From positions 1-11,148 of the forward strand of contig SGPL01000814.1 of NCBI GenBank assembly GCA_004802705.1: a stretch of DNA of 11,148 nt, given 5' to 3'. A program made the position numbers and the translations under genes. This DNA comes from Bondarzewia mesenterica (Eukaryota > Basidiomycota > Agaricomycetes > Russulales > Bondarzewiaceae). Within the stretch, counting starts at the first letter, position 1; every line of letters begins with the position of its first letter. The notes under the pieces are model-generated. The model saw only the letters and a program-made list of their open reading frames with translations. It was not told the DNA's origin and did not search any database. Of this stretch, positions 1-8,438 are shown piece after piece.

Positions 1-180
1 GTAGCCGACCATTTCGAGAACGGTGGGGCCTTGCACTCAGATACCATGTCCCCAGCTCCTCTTTTGACACAGCAGCGCCTCGCGCTCATTGACTATGTCT
101 CCACTCCGCCATCTCAGCATATACACACATATTTTGCATATATATACGAGGGATTCTTCCGACGTTGTGGCTATCTATAA
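1..180 (+). CDS. Possible 3' end of a gene entering from the left edge
   Basis: An uninterrupted frame starts at base 1 and runs 59 codons to a TAA at 178-180. The peptide contains the segment LLTQQRLALIDYV and an aromatic-rich tail, and looks protein-like, but I recognise no family. An open frame of 60 codons is not rare by chance, and the minus strand also has a frame open to the edge from an ATG at 89. The sequence right after the stop is AT-rich (180-340), which would suit a 3' untranslated region. If real, only the C-terminus lies in this window. Confidence 0.22.
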   Translation, partial: VADHFENGGALHSDTMSPAPLLTQQRLALIDYVSTPPSQHIHTYFAYIYEGFFRRCGYL

Positions 181-2546
181 CAATTGTTCCTAAATGACAT
201 TAGAACTATTATAAGCAGCAAAGCATCGTATTCATCAATAATTGTTAGCAATAAGTGGTAGGCGAGCAGTGTACTGCAGTTGTCCGTAGAATCTCATTTC
301 TTAAATAGTCAATTGTTTAAATATGTTTTATTCAGTCTCCAAGTTGGAGATATTACGCTGAGGAAGCCCTCGTCACAGACTTGATGATCACGCAGTGCCA
401 GTATGCCCCTGGCACCGCCGATACGTAAGCAACACCTTCCTTAAACAGACCTGGCCACGCTCGTCAACGGTACATTGTCACTGTCAGCCCTTCTTCTGCC
501 TCCACATACATATTCTCGATCCCTCGTATGTGCACGTGCATCAGAGATCCATGTACCTCGTATTACTATCAGTCGGTATGATGGCAGGCGGAGTCGGTGA
601 GAAACAAGCACGTTTTTGCTGGGTAGACTGTACAGCTAAAGTTACAGCAAATCGGTGCACTGAAAAGTCGATGTTTTATCAATCGTTGGTCGTTGCGAAT
701 CTCGTCGTCGCAACAGAAAGCTTATCTCTCATCATTGTACGTACCTCCTTGGTTGCCTCGGTGCTTCTGTACTCGCAATCGCAACAGATTAACGAGGAGA
801 AGAAAAGAGCAGGGGAAGCGACGACCGATTAAGTGCTTATTGCTCTGTCGTGGTCTGAAAGAAATTGACAGCATTTCTAATCACGGTGCACGGTACTTAT
901 CCTCGAGACAAAGGGATTCCCTCGACTCGATCTCTATGTACCAGACAAGTACCAGATAGTTCCGAGGCGGTCGATCGAAAAATACGATCCTGGCGGAGAT
1001 AACTTTATTGCAATATAATAAAAATGGACATCAGCGATAATAAAATAGGCGCCGCGGAGAAGGTGAACGAAAATTCCTCCAGATGGCAACGGGTTTCGAT
1101 AAGAATTAAGAATTTGCTGCACGGTATGCACTCATGTGTCACATCTCCAAGTGCGCGCTGCATAATTGGCGGTGATCGAGAAGCGTTCGGTATCATACTG
1201 TATAGCATTGCGATTCGTCTCTCGAGCGACGGACAGCTGCTTTTTTAGCCTTTCCTTTCCTCGTTTCGCCCGGAGGCCCCGAGTCGGATGCGGGCAATAT
1301 GAGAGATTGTCGCTGATTCCCGCGCCGACTGCTTCGATTCACATATTGCTTTCGACTTGGGGGCGGGCTCGTGCAGTGACCAGTCGAGTAAGGGTTCCCA
1401 CCGACCACGTCAAGGCGACCCAGCAGTGACGGAAGCCCGTCACGAGGTACGCACTGCTTGAAGCCCCGGGAGGGTTCGAAAGGTTCGAACGGTTTGGTTC
1501 AACCATGCTGATTTTGACGTCCAACACTTGAGACGATGATAGGGGGTAGTCCCGGCGAGCGACTAGTGATGAGGCCGCAGAATGGAGAATCTTATTTATT
1601 ATTTATTCGGCCCCAATTGCCATTCCTGCCGAGTCATATCGCATTTCGGCGTCCTCCTGTCTGTTAGGTCAGGCATGGTGAAGCCATCGACTGGGTTTCG
1701 AATTCGTACCCACTTGCTGTTTAATTCGATGGGCGCAGCATCTGCATCAAACGTTTCACATGCATGATCGACACGCGTATGAAATGAATCGCGCTGGCAG
1801 TCGCCTGTGAGAAGGGTCAGGAGCGGCGTCAACGCCAGCGCGCTGTTCGATCTTTCGAGCTTGAAGGTTGAAGGGCCCACGACCGTTGACGGCGAGCAAA
1901 TCCACGGAATGAATGATTTCCTGATTGTTTAAACATTCAGCGGGCACGGTCAGACATGCCGGTTGGCATGGCTTGGCGATTAACCTGATATCCTGTAATG
2001 AGTACAATAAGTCCTAAGTACGTGGAAGTCTATTCGAAGCAAGTGCAAGGACTGATGTGACGATGCCGAGCGAAGCTAAAATGGCTGCCCGCGGTCTAGT
2101 GGGGATGGCATGGGTATAAGCATGGGGATGGGAGGAGGTCGTTTTGGGTTTATTAGTTTGGAAATGTAAGTGAAGATGGAAGGCGGAATAATCGATATCG
2201 TGTCCAGCTTATATGAGCGACGGCGATTCTTCGAGCCGCGCGGCGCGTCGTGAACCGCATTTGGATCCGCACCCGAGCCCGTTCCCGCAACCCAACCCTG
2301 AACTCCTCCGACCGCACCTCACACTCAATTTGGTGCCATCTCTCGCACTTGGGCAGCGTCGGAATTCGGATAGAGGATACGAGCGGCGGAGACCGTCGAC
2401 AAGGGTGAGCTGAATATTCGATGGCAGGATGCACGGCGGGAGACCATGGAAGTTTACGAGACGGCGGGATGCTCATGCGGGGTAAGGGTACGATCACGGT
2501 CGTAGCGTAGCGCACTAAGCGACGCGAGGTTGGTGACATGGTGCGA
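181..2546. other. Gene-poor stretch, nothing recognised
   Basis: About 2.4 kb without a supportable gene. Open frames here (for example 395-832 plus and 1599-1880 minus) are short, overlap each other on both strands, have no recognisable motifs and no matching splice signals. 180-340 is AT-rich. 2153-2644 (minus) is an Arg/Pro/Ser-rich frame partly antisense or shifted relative to the serine-rich gene and is probably non-coding. The 3' untranslated region of the serine-rich gene should lie just left of 2547. Small sequence oddities are a 9-base tandem repeat near 1473 and G-runs near 2101. Confidence 0.5.
1473..1490. repeat. 9-base tandem repeat carrying TTCGAA palindromes
   Basis: GGTTCGAAA (1473-1481) is followed directly by GGTTCGAAC (1482-1490) and then a degenerate third start, GGTTTGGTTC. 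Each full copy carries the palindrome TTCGAA (1475-1480 and 1484-1489). The spacing does not fit a classical heat-shock element, which needs two bases between GAA and TTC. No adjacent gene was found, so no role can be assigned. Confidence 0.5.
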
Positions 2547-2765
2547 TCAGAAGAACACGACGCCTTGGCTGCTGGCGCTCGCGCGGATGGCGTTTTGCGA
2601 CGACGACGAGGACGAATGTGACCGGCCGCTGCTGCTAAAGCCAATCGTCGAGAGAAGGCCTCGCGCGCCCGACGAGGGTGAAGATGGCTGGCTACAGGGG
2701 GTGTTGGAGCCCTTGATAGAGGAGCCGTAGCCGGCCTGCTTGGACGAATTGGAATATGTGGACAT
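2547..2765 (-). CDS. Small serine-rich protein (72 aa), function unknown
   Basis: A single-exon frame reads from an ATG at 2765 in good context (CGCCATGTCC) to a TGA at 2547-2549. The product has 72 residues, 26 of them serine (36%). It starts MSTYSNSSKQ, has a Gly/Ser/Pro-rich middle (residues 14-36), a short hydrophobic patch at about 37-43 (LLSTIGF), a run of six Ser at 51-56, and ends QGVVFF. There is no signal peptide or membrane segment, so an intracellular, largely disordered protein is likely. The longer in-frame start at 2969 is unlikely because a TATA box (2894-2900) lies between it and this ATG, and the 100-odd bases between are a pyrimidine-rich leader typical of basidiomycete mRNAs. 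I do not recognise the family. The promoter, leader and start context argue that it is a real gene rather than a chance frame. Confidence 0.55.
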   Translation of the reverse strand: MSTYSNSSKQAGYGSSIKGSNTPCSQPSSPSSGARGLLSTIGFSSSGRSHSSSSSSQNAIRASASSQGVVFF

Positions 2766-2893
2766 GGCGAGGAGATGAGGATGATGAGGATGGGTCAAGC
2801 GCGAGACTAGACGAGACGAGTTATGGGATGAAGGGAGCAGTAGACTCGAGAGATGGGGTGTGTTGGTTAGCAGGAGACTCACCGAGGCGCGCT

Positions 2894-2900
2894 CTTTATA
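2894..2900 (-). promoter_or_regulatory. TATA box of the serine-rich small gene
   Basis: Read on the minus strand the sequence is TATAAAG within GGGCTATAAAGAGCG, about 130 bases upstream of the ATG at 2765. The intervening minus-strand sequence is rich in CT (CTCCTGC, CATCTCTCG, CTCATCTCCTCGCC), the usual look of a fungal leader downstream of a TATA box. Confidence 0.5.
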
Positions 2901-3586
2901 GCCCACAGACCCGCTGAATTCCGCAGAGCGCAAATCATATCGTAGGCTTGTCACTACCGAAACCAGCAAGTCAGGCGGTGCCGGGAGATGGATCTGACAA
3001 GTAAGTTAATTGCGTTTGGAGCGCCCGAGCACCAGCGAAGAAAGCGCTCGATGGGTTTCACAGATCAAGAATACTGTATACACGTAACGACGAGTGCAAT
3101 GGAAGGGACCACTCGCGGCCAGGCACGAGGCAGACCCCCTTGGTCCTTGGAGGCGTGCAGAACGGCGCACAGCTTCCTGGGAAGATCCGTTGCTGGCGGG
3201 CACAGATATTCTGCGCCTCGAAAAATTGAAAATGAATGCCCGATCCAAGACATCCCGATTCTGCGCGCCCGAGCCTCTGGATATCGGTGAGAATGAAAGC
3301 CAGAATGAGGTCTCGAAACCGACGGTCCTTTGTTCTTTGCGTCCGACCTGGCTTAGCCCAGAGCAAGCCGGCGCGCACGCGGGCCACACAGAAGGTCCTT
3401 GCCGCTGACTCTGCGACGGCGGTTGTGCAAAATGCCCCGGATATCTATTGCCCCGGCAACCATTTCGGAGAAAGAACGCGACGGAGACCTACAAATATGT
3501 AGCGTGACGGCGAGCATGGCGCGCGCCATTCCGCAAGCAGGATATGTATAGGATTTTTTGCGATTGACGGTCGTCCACGACTCCAC

Positions 3587-3604
3587 GATGATGATGATGA
3601 TGAT
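3587..3604 (+). repeat. (GAT)6 trinucleotide microsatellite
   Basis: Six perfect copies of GAT are followed by GG. It lies in sequence with no supportable gene. A long frame over it would encode a Met run or, on the other strand, a Ser run; these are by-products of the repeat. Confidence 0.85.
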
Positions 3605-4341
3605 GGAGAGTCCAGGAGTCCAGGATCAGGTCTCAGGACCTGGGCCTGAGCTGCGCCGCAGGCATCACTACCATTCAAATATTCAATATTCGTGTCTTTC
3701 ACTCCGAGAGAGCTTCTGTGACATCGAAAAGCACAGGACCAGAAACCCGAGCTGTATGTCGTTACATAACTCCAACGGTCCAAGCGTACGAATCGATGAA
3801 GTTCACGGCATTGCATTGAACGTGGACCCTTCAAACCTATATCGCCGGCAGAGAAGTTCTCATGGGGAGGCGTACCAAGATGCCGTAGGGCGGAAGCATC
3901 GTGTCGCAAAGTCCATCAAAACACCAATAAATCAGAGTTGCCTGATTTACTTGTCTTTGCTCAATTCAATTCAATAATCACCGTCAGAAATACTCCCGAC
4001 GTTGTTGGCTGTTGATGGGAGATCCTAAAGGGGATCCAGAGAGTGGGCCTGGGTGGATGGTCACAGAGCGATGTTCTAACACAGGCCCGCAGACCCGCTC
4101 ACATACATTTCGAGAACCGACGTGGCAGTAGACATTGCTTAAAGGCTTTGCTATCAGCGATAGTCTTAAGCGGGGGTGGGAACAATCATGCACGGCGGCC
4201 TCTGCCTTTCAGACCCTTTTTCGAGTCTGCGCAAAGTGGCATCACAGAATCGAATACAATACGAGTGATTCGCACACTGATTTCCGGGGATAGATAAATA
4301 AATGAGCGTATGCGCGAGAAGCAACGTTCTCATTTACAATC

Positions 4342-4356
4342 ATGTATGTATGTATG
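4342..4356 (+). repeat. Short ATGT tandem repeat
   Basis: ATGTATGTATGTATG, three and three-quarter copies of a tetranucleotide, in the region downstream of the oxidoreductase stop codon. Confidence 0.75.
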
Positions 4357-4518
4357 CATTCAGCTTCTGCAGAACAAAAATCACTGCGATGGTGCCTGAT
4401 GGGAACAGTCACTCTCCGCCAGATGATCTCGTCCACAGAGGACGTCAACTCACATATATTCTCCATCAGCTTGCCATCAACAACCGCGGATGGGATGGGC
4501 AAAGGTCGCCGTCGACAC

Positions 4519-6354
4519 CTAGACCACTTCGACGATGATCTTCCCACTGTGCCCGGTATCATACGAGTCAGCGAGCACTCCAGATTCAGAGACGAATGAA
4601 GAAAAAAACNGATTGCGTCCGTCGCGAAAGACGCTTGGCGAATAAGAAACNGGACACACGCACCTGTTCTTATCGGCCTCCATTTCCCTCATCGCATCCT
4701 GTATCTCCATCCAAGGATAAACCTCCACATCGGAAACCAGGGGCGCAAGAGGGAATGGAAACGCACGGAGGTAGATACATACCCGCCAGTTCGGTTTCAA
4801 AGTCAGCACGACCAGAAGCAAAGGGCCCATCNCAGCCGCTGGAGCCGTAAGAAAGATACACACCTTGTGTATGTACGTCCTGATAGGACCCTCGCCTTGA
4901 CTGTTCGTGATATGATCAAGAACCTCCCTATTAAACCTGGCATGCACCATTTCGATCGATCGGCACGTTAGTTAAATTTTCTCGACCATATACCGCCAAG
5001 ACCGACGACAGATCTCGCAGATCATTAGGAATCTCAATGCGCAACCCATTGTGGCGGGCCTAATAAACGACGAAGAGTGGGGGGTCCATGTCAAAGAATT
5101 GCATACCTTGATATGAGCTCCGTCTGGTACGAAACCGTGCGAGAGCGCAACGTCGATCCTTGTATGCGCAGGCGTTTATACAATATCGGTCCGAGATTGA
5201 CTTTGTCCACCACTGGACCTGATCAACAAACGATATTGAGTCGTCATCGGAATGACGTTTCAAAAGATAACCATTTTACCGCTCAACGCAGCCAAAATGG
5301 TCATTCGCCCGTCCACCGCGAGCGCCTCGATGTTCCTCGCCCAATGGCTCTGCCCCACCATATCAATGACCACGTCGACGCCTTTGCCGCCGGTCGCCGC
5401 TTTAGCCACCTCCGAGAAATCCTGCGTTTTGTAATTCGCGACGTGCGTCGCGCCGGCGGGAAGCGATAACAGGTAATCTAGCTTCTCTTTCGTCGATGCC
5501 GTCGCCGTCACGGTGTTGCTATATGGGCGACGATGACGCAGGGGTGAGCGCGCGCCGGGATTTAAATGAACCAGACAGATCGAGTACGTACGCGCCGAAA
5601 AATCGAGAGAGCTGGATCGCGGCGATGCCCACGCCGGAAGCGCCTGCATGGACTAAGACGTCGTCGTTGCTGTGCATTTCCGCCACCAATACGAGCGCCT
5701 GGAATGCTGGAGGGAAGAAAAATCGCATGAGAAGATGGTGTGACGAGATGACCATTCGGAGACCACGAGGGCAGGGTCAGATGGAGTCTATGCACGCACG
5801 GTCACGCACCGGTGAGGAAGTTTTCGGGAATACTGGCAGCTTCTGTCCAGGACAGACGGCTCGGTTTCTTCATGACGTGCGTCTGGATTGTGACGATGTA
5901 TTCCGCGTAGGCCCCCTGTTCCCGCCAGACTCGTCGGTTGCGCAAGACTGGCAGAAATACACGCACTCACCCCGCCGGCAAGCCCGAGAACCTCGTCCCC
6001 TACTTTCCACTCCGTGACCCCCTTTCCGACCTCCACGATAATTCCAGAAAACTCCACACCCAGGATCTCCGATGCTCCTGTAGGAGGCGGGTACTTGCCT
6101 TCGCGTTGGCTGATATCCATTCTGTTCATGCCAAATGCTCTGATCTGTAAATAGCGCGATTCGTCGTCGCGAGCCGTAACGAAACAACGTTAGCATAGTT
6201 ACACGGGTGCGGTCCTCCACATGCAGAAGACGCAGAAATCGCACACCTTGACGAGGACTTGATCGTCTCCTGGCACAGGTCTCGGCACTTCACCCAAGTA
6301 GAGATTCTCAACAGGTCCCTTGCCGTCCTTGACTAACACTGCACGCATCGACAT
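4519..6354 (-). CDS. NAD(P)H:quinone oxidoreductase, PIG3/zeta-crystallin type (337 aa, nine exons)
   Basis: Exons on the minus strand: 6354-6247, 6144-5971, 5915-5810, 5706-5592, 5518-5280, 5218-5107, 4936-4864, 4722-4664, 4546-4519 (1014 nt). All eight introns are GT-AG and keep frame; intron 1 has a GCTAACG branch site and intron 6 an AACTAAC one. The protein starts MSMRAVLVKDGKGPVENLYL. Residues 1 to about 120 form the GroES-like domain (NRMDISQREGKYPPP, then GVEFSGIIVEVG). The Rossmann nucleotide-binding motif HAGASGVGIAAIQL lies at about 149-162. GSTLRSR at about 268-274 and the end GKIIVEVV are typical of PIG3-like quinone reductases, usually about 330-340 aa. The conceptual protein has no cysteine, so it cannot bind the catalytic zinc of classical alcohol dehydrogenases. 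Family members are usually cytosolic and reduce quinones with NADPH; substrate and cofactor are inferred from the family. Three ambiguous bases fall only in introns 7 and 8. The second Met (codon 3) is an alternative start. Confidence 0.92.
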
Positions 6355-7137
6355 CTTTTTCTATGTAAGGTGAGTTCGCCGCAGGACAGATGTGATAGGA
6401 AAAAGTGACAGGGAATCTGCTGTGGAAGCACGGATAGGAGGGGCAACTTGAAATTGGAAGGACAAAATGAGCTCGATGCGCGGGTTTTTCACACTGTGCG
6501 TGCACTTGTGACTTACATAGAAAGCAAAGCAGGACTCGATGTCGTTGATGAGTGTTTTCTAGGGGTATCAGTAAGCAACTTGTCAACCCGCTGACTCAGT
6601 AATTTTTCTTGCTACATACTCAAGGTTGGATGTTACTGTAACATAACTCACCGATTAGCCTTGAGAACCTAATCGTGAACCTGGCAGGAGGACCTGCGGT
6701 ACAGTAAAACTCTGTCCCGAGACTTCGGGTGACGCACAGGTGTAGTAAGTGAAGTGAAGGGTCAAGAAGGCAGCTTGTTGCGTGCAGCAAAGTTGAAATC
6801 GCCGCCGGGCCGGGATTGTGGGGATTGCGGGGAACTGAAGCTCCAATACAAAAAACTTCCCGCATGCAGTGCAGCGTCACGCACCCATCCTTGTAACAAT
6901 GTAAGAAGCTGACGGACTCACGCGGGTTCACGACAAAAGGCCTGTAAGTTGAGCACATGCCAATGTACCCGATAGCCCATGTGCTCTCAGAAACAAACAG
7001 TGCTGTAAAATAGTAATTTAAAAAATTTCTCAGAGGAACGGGGGACTCTGAAGAGCCTGAAAGACATTTCCGTGAGCAGAGATGTGGATTCAGCTGCAGG
7101 TGCTAAATATGAGCATAGATCATAAGCCAAGGCGACT
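6355..7137. other. Upstream region of the oxidoreductase gene
   Basis: No supportable gene. The part next to 6354 is the pyrimidine-rich leader of the minus-strand oxidoreductase gene, perhaps with an intron. The 112-codon minus frame at 6620-6958 has many Cys, Pro and His and no recognisable motif or splice partners, and I consider it chance. A small palindrome GTTAC-T-GTAAC sits near 6631-6641. Confidence 0.4.
6420..6516 (-). other. Possible intron in the 5' leader of the oxidoreductase gene
   Basis: On the minus strand a strong donor GTAAGT (6516-6511) is followed 97 bases later by a pyrimidine-rich tract (CCCCTCCTATCCGTGCTTCC) and the acceptor CACAG (ending at 6420), about 65 bases upstream of the ATG at 6354. 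The length and ends fit a spliced leader intron. No clear branch site was found and transcription across it is not shown. Confidence 0.3.
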
Positions 7138-7143
7138 TTTATT
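7138..7143 (-). terminator. AATAAA polyadenylation-type signal
   Basis: Minus-strand AATAAA (7143-7138) lies three bases after the TGA that closes the weak gene candidate to its right. It modestly supports a minus-strand transcript ending here; AT-rich hexamers also occur by chance. Confidence 0.25.
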
Positions 7144-7145
7144 AT

Positions 7146-7816
7146 TCAAGCGGCTTGCCACTGTTCAAGTAGCTGCAAATAGGTATCATGCAGCACTGGA
7201 TACCATGAAGGGATACTGGAGTCAGACGACCTAGTTCCGAACCAAAAAGAGAAACAAGGGCTTGAGTTCATCGAAGCGATTCCTGCTAGTAGAAAGTTAC
7301 ATACGAGATTGCACCAGGACCAACAGGCTCGGAAATAACCTTCCGACAGAACTCGCACCGCAGACGGAAGCAATTCAGGTCTTCCCCGAAGCTCATCCGG
7401 CTGTACCTGCTAGATAATTTTTACTTACGGACTCGCAATTTGCAGAACCAAAATTATATCTGTGGACAGTGTGACATCTAATGATCCTCGGAGGACAAGA
7501 AATACCTGCCATACATAAGACTCCTCGGAGACACAGTCACCCACGGAAGGCGGCGACATACTAAGTATCCCGTGGCACTGCCATGACTGGCAATTCACCT
7601 CCTATGTTTCGCTTACTCTCAACAATCATTGAGAACCTAGAAGTGTCAAACCTTTGACGGCTTCCTCTGCCGTACGATTATGTTTGTGCCACTGAATACG
7701 GTTCCGTCATGCCAGACCTTTGGATGCACGAAGTGATATCTATTGCTGTTCTGAGAGTAAATCGCCGGAGACCGGATGTGGTGCAGCTGATCTAAACCCG
7801 ACGATGAGTGGAACAT
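7146..7816 (-). CDS. Weak candidate: three-exon gene of unknown function (173 aa)
   Basis: A minus-strand model joins three open pieces in phase 0: 7816-7652 (55 codons from an ATG, starting MFHSSSGLDQLHH), 7601-7506 (32 codons, with NCQSWQCHG), and 7406-7146 (86 codons and TGA, ending QLLEQWQAA). Introns would be 50 nt (GTTTGA...CATAG) and 99 nt (GTATTT...GCAG). The last exon itself contains a 74-nt GTATGT...AACTAG stretch that could be an intron if the exon is read in a different frame (giving CEFCRKVISEP). An AATAAA follows the stop. I recognise no family. Other frames here also look open for 35-40 codons, so the model could be wrong in detail or the region could be a decayed gene or non-coding. 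Confidence 0.25.
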
Positions 7817-8070
7817 GCATGCGATTTAAAGCACCTATATGATGACTGTATCCAGACATTGAATTCAACCAAAAAAAATACATCTGAAAACGTGGGCACC
7901 GGTCAACGAGCATGAGAAATATGAATAAGAAATAAAACCACAGCGTAGGACCATATGACCAAAAGGAAAATGAAGGAGACCGAGTCTTTCGCGAGCCGAA
8001 GAAAGAAGGGTATACCGAGAGCTAGCTGATTTTTCAAAGGAAAGGTCGCCGTGTCGCCGTCGAGATGGAG

Positions 8071-8438
8071 CTACTGGCCAGCCTGGATAGCCTTCTGCTG
8101 TGCGCTGAACGTCGTCGAGACGACCGGGCATCCCTTCCCCGGTCCATTCAAATTCTGCAACGTCACGGCGGCGGCGTTGAGGCGCGCGAGCTTGGATGCT
8201 TTGGAGTCATCCGTGGGGAAACTGACTTGCACCGAAGGGTTGTTGACAGCACGCCCGGCATTGACGTTGGCCGTCAGTTGCTGAAGGGAAAGGGGTCAAG
8301 AGGATGAGTACCACAAGGAGATGCGTGATACTGAAAAACTCACCGAGATGTACGTGTCCTGGGAAGGAGGGCACGAGCAGGGAATTTTGATCGGCTTGCC
8401 ATCTGTCCCGTTCACGGCACCATCACAATCGCCAGTGC
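8071..8438 (-). repeat. Module 3 of the secreted protein (linker missing)
   Basis: Exons 6 and 7 (8438-8344 and 8280-8071) encode residues 388-487. The module repeats the pattern of modules 1 and 2 but ends at a TAG right after the AIQAGQ segment, where the others continue into the Ser/Thr-rich linker. Differences include KASKLARLN and GPGKGCPVV, and Lys replacing neutral residues. It is probably the original C-terminal end of the ancestral gene. Confidence 0.85.

Larger units (their letters stand above)
2901..4518. other. Intergenic stretch without a convincing gene
   Basis: About 1.6 kb between the serine-rich gene and the 3' end of the oxidoreductase gene. Several frames of 60-154 codons overlap on both strands, none with recognisable motifs or consistent splice signals; they look like chance frames in GC-rich DNA. 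The part nearest 2901 should hold the upstream promoter of the serine-rich gene, and the part nearest 4518 the 3' untranslated region of the oxidoreductase. A GAT microsatellite lies at 3587-3604 and a short ATGT repeat at 4342-4356. Confidence 0.45.

Noticed and set aside
395..832. 145-codon plus-strand frame
   Set aside because: No recognisable motif, no start context or promoter seen, and composition looks random. Minus-strand frames in the same place look equally protein-like.
1441..1500. GGTTCGAA repeats as a tRNA T-arm or heat-shock element
   Set aside because: No cloverleaf fits, and GAA and TTC are not spaced by two bases as a heat-shock element needs. It was kept only as a short tandem repeat.
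2153..2644. 163-codon minus-strand frame
   Set aside because: It overlaps the serine-rich gene in another frame, is Arg/Pro-rich without motifs, and lies mostly in the region that should be its 3' untranslated part.
3445..3977. Overlapping frames of 139-154 codons on both strands
   Set aside because: They run across the (GAT)6 microsatellite, have no motifs and exclude one another. No splice signals support either.
5496..6017. 173-codon plus-strand frame
   Set aside because: It is antisense to exons 3-5 and the introns of the oxidoreductase gene, whose family and splice sites are clear.
6620..6958. 112-codon minus-strand frame upstream of the oxidoreductase
   Set aside because: Rich in Cys, His and Pro without pattern, no family features, and no in-frame splice link to neighbouring open pieces.
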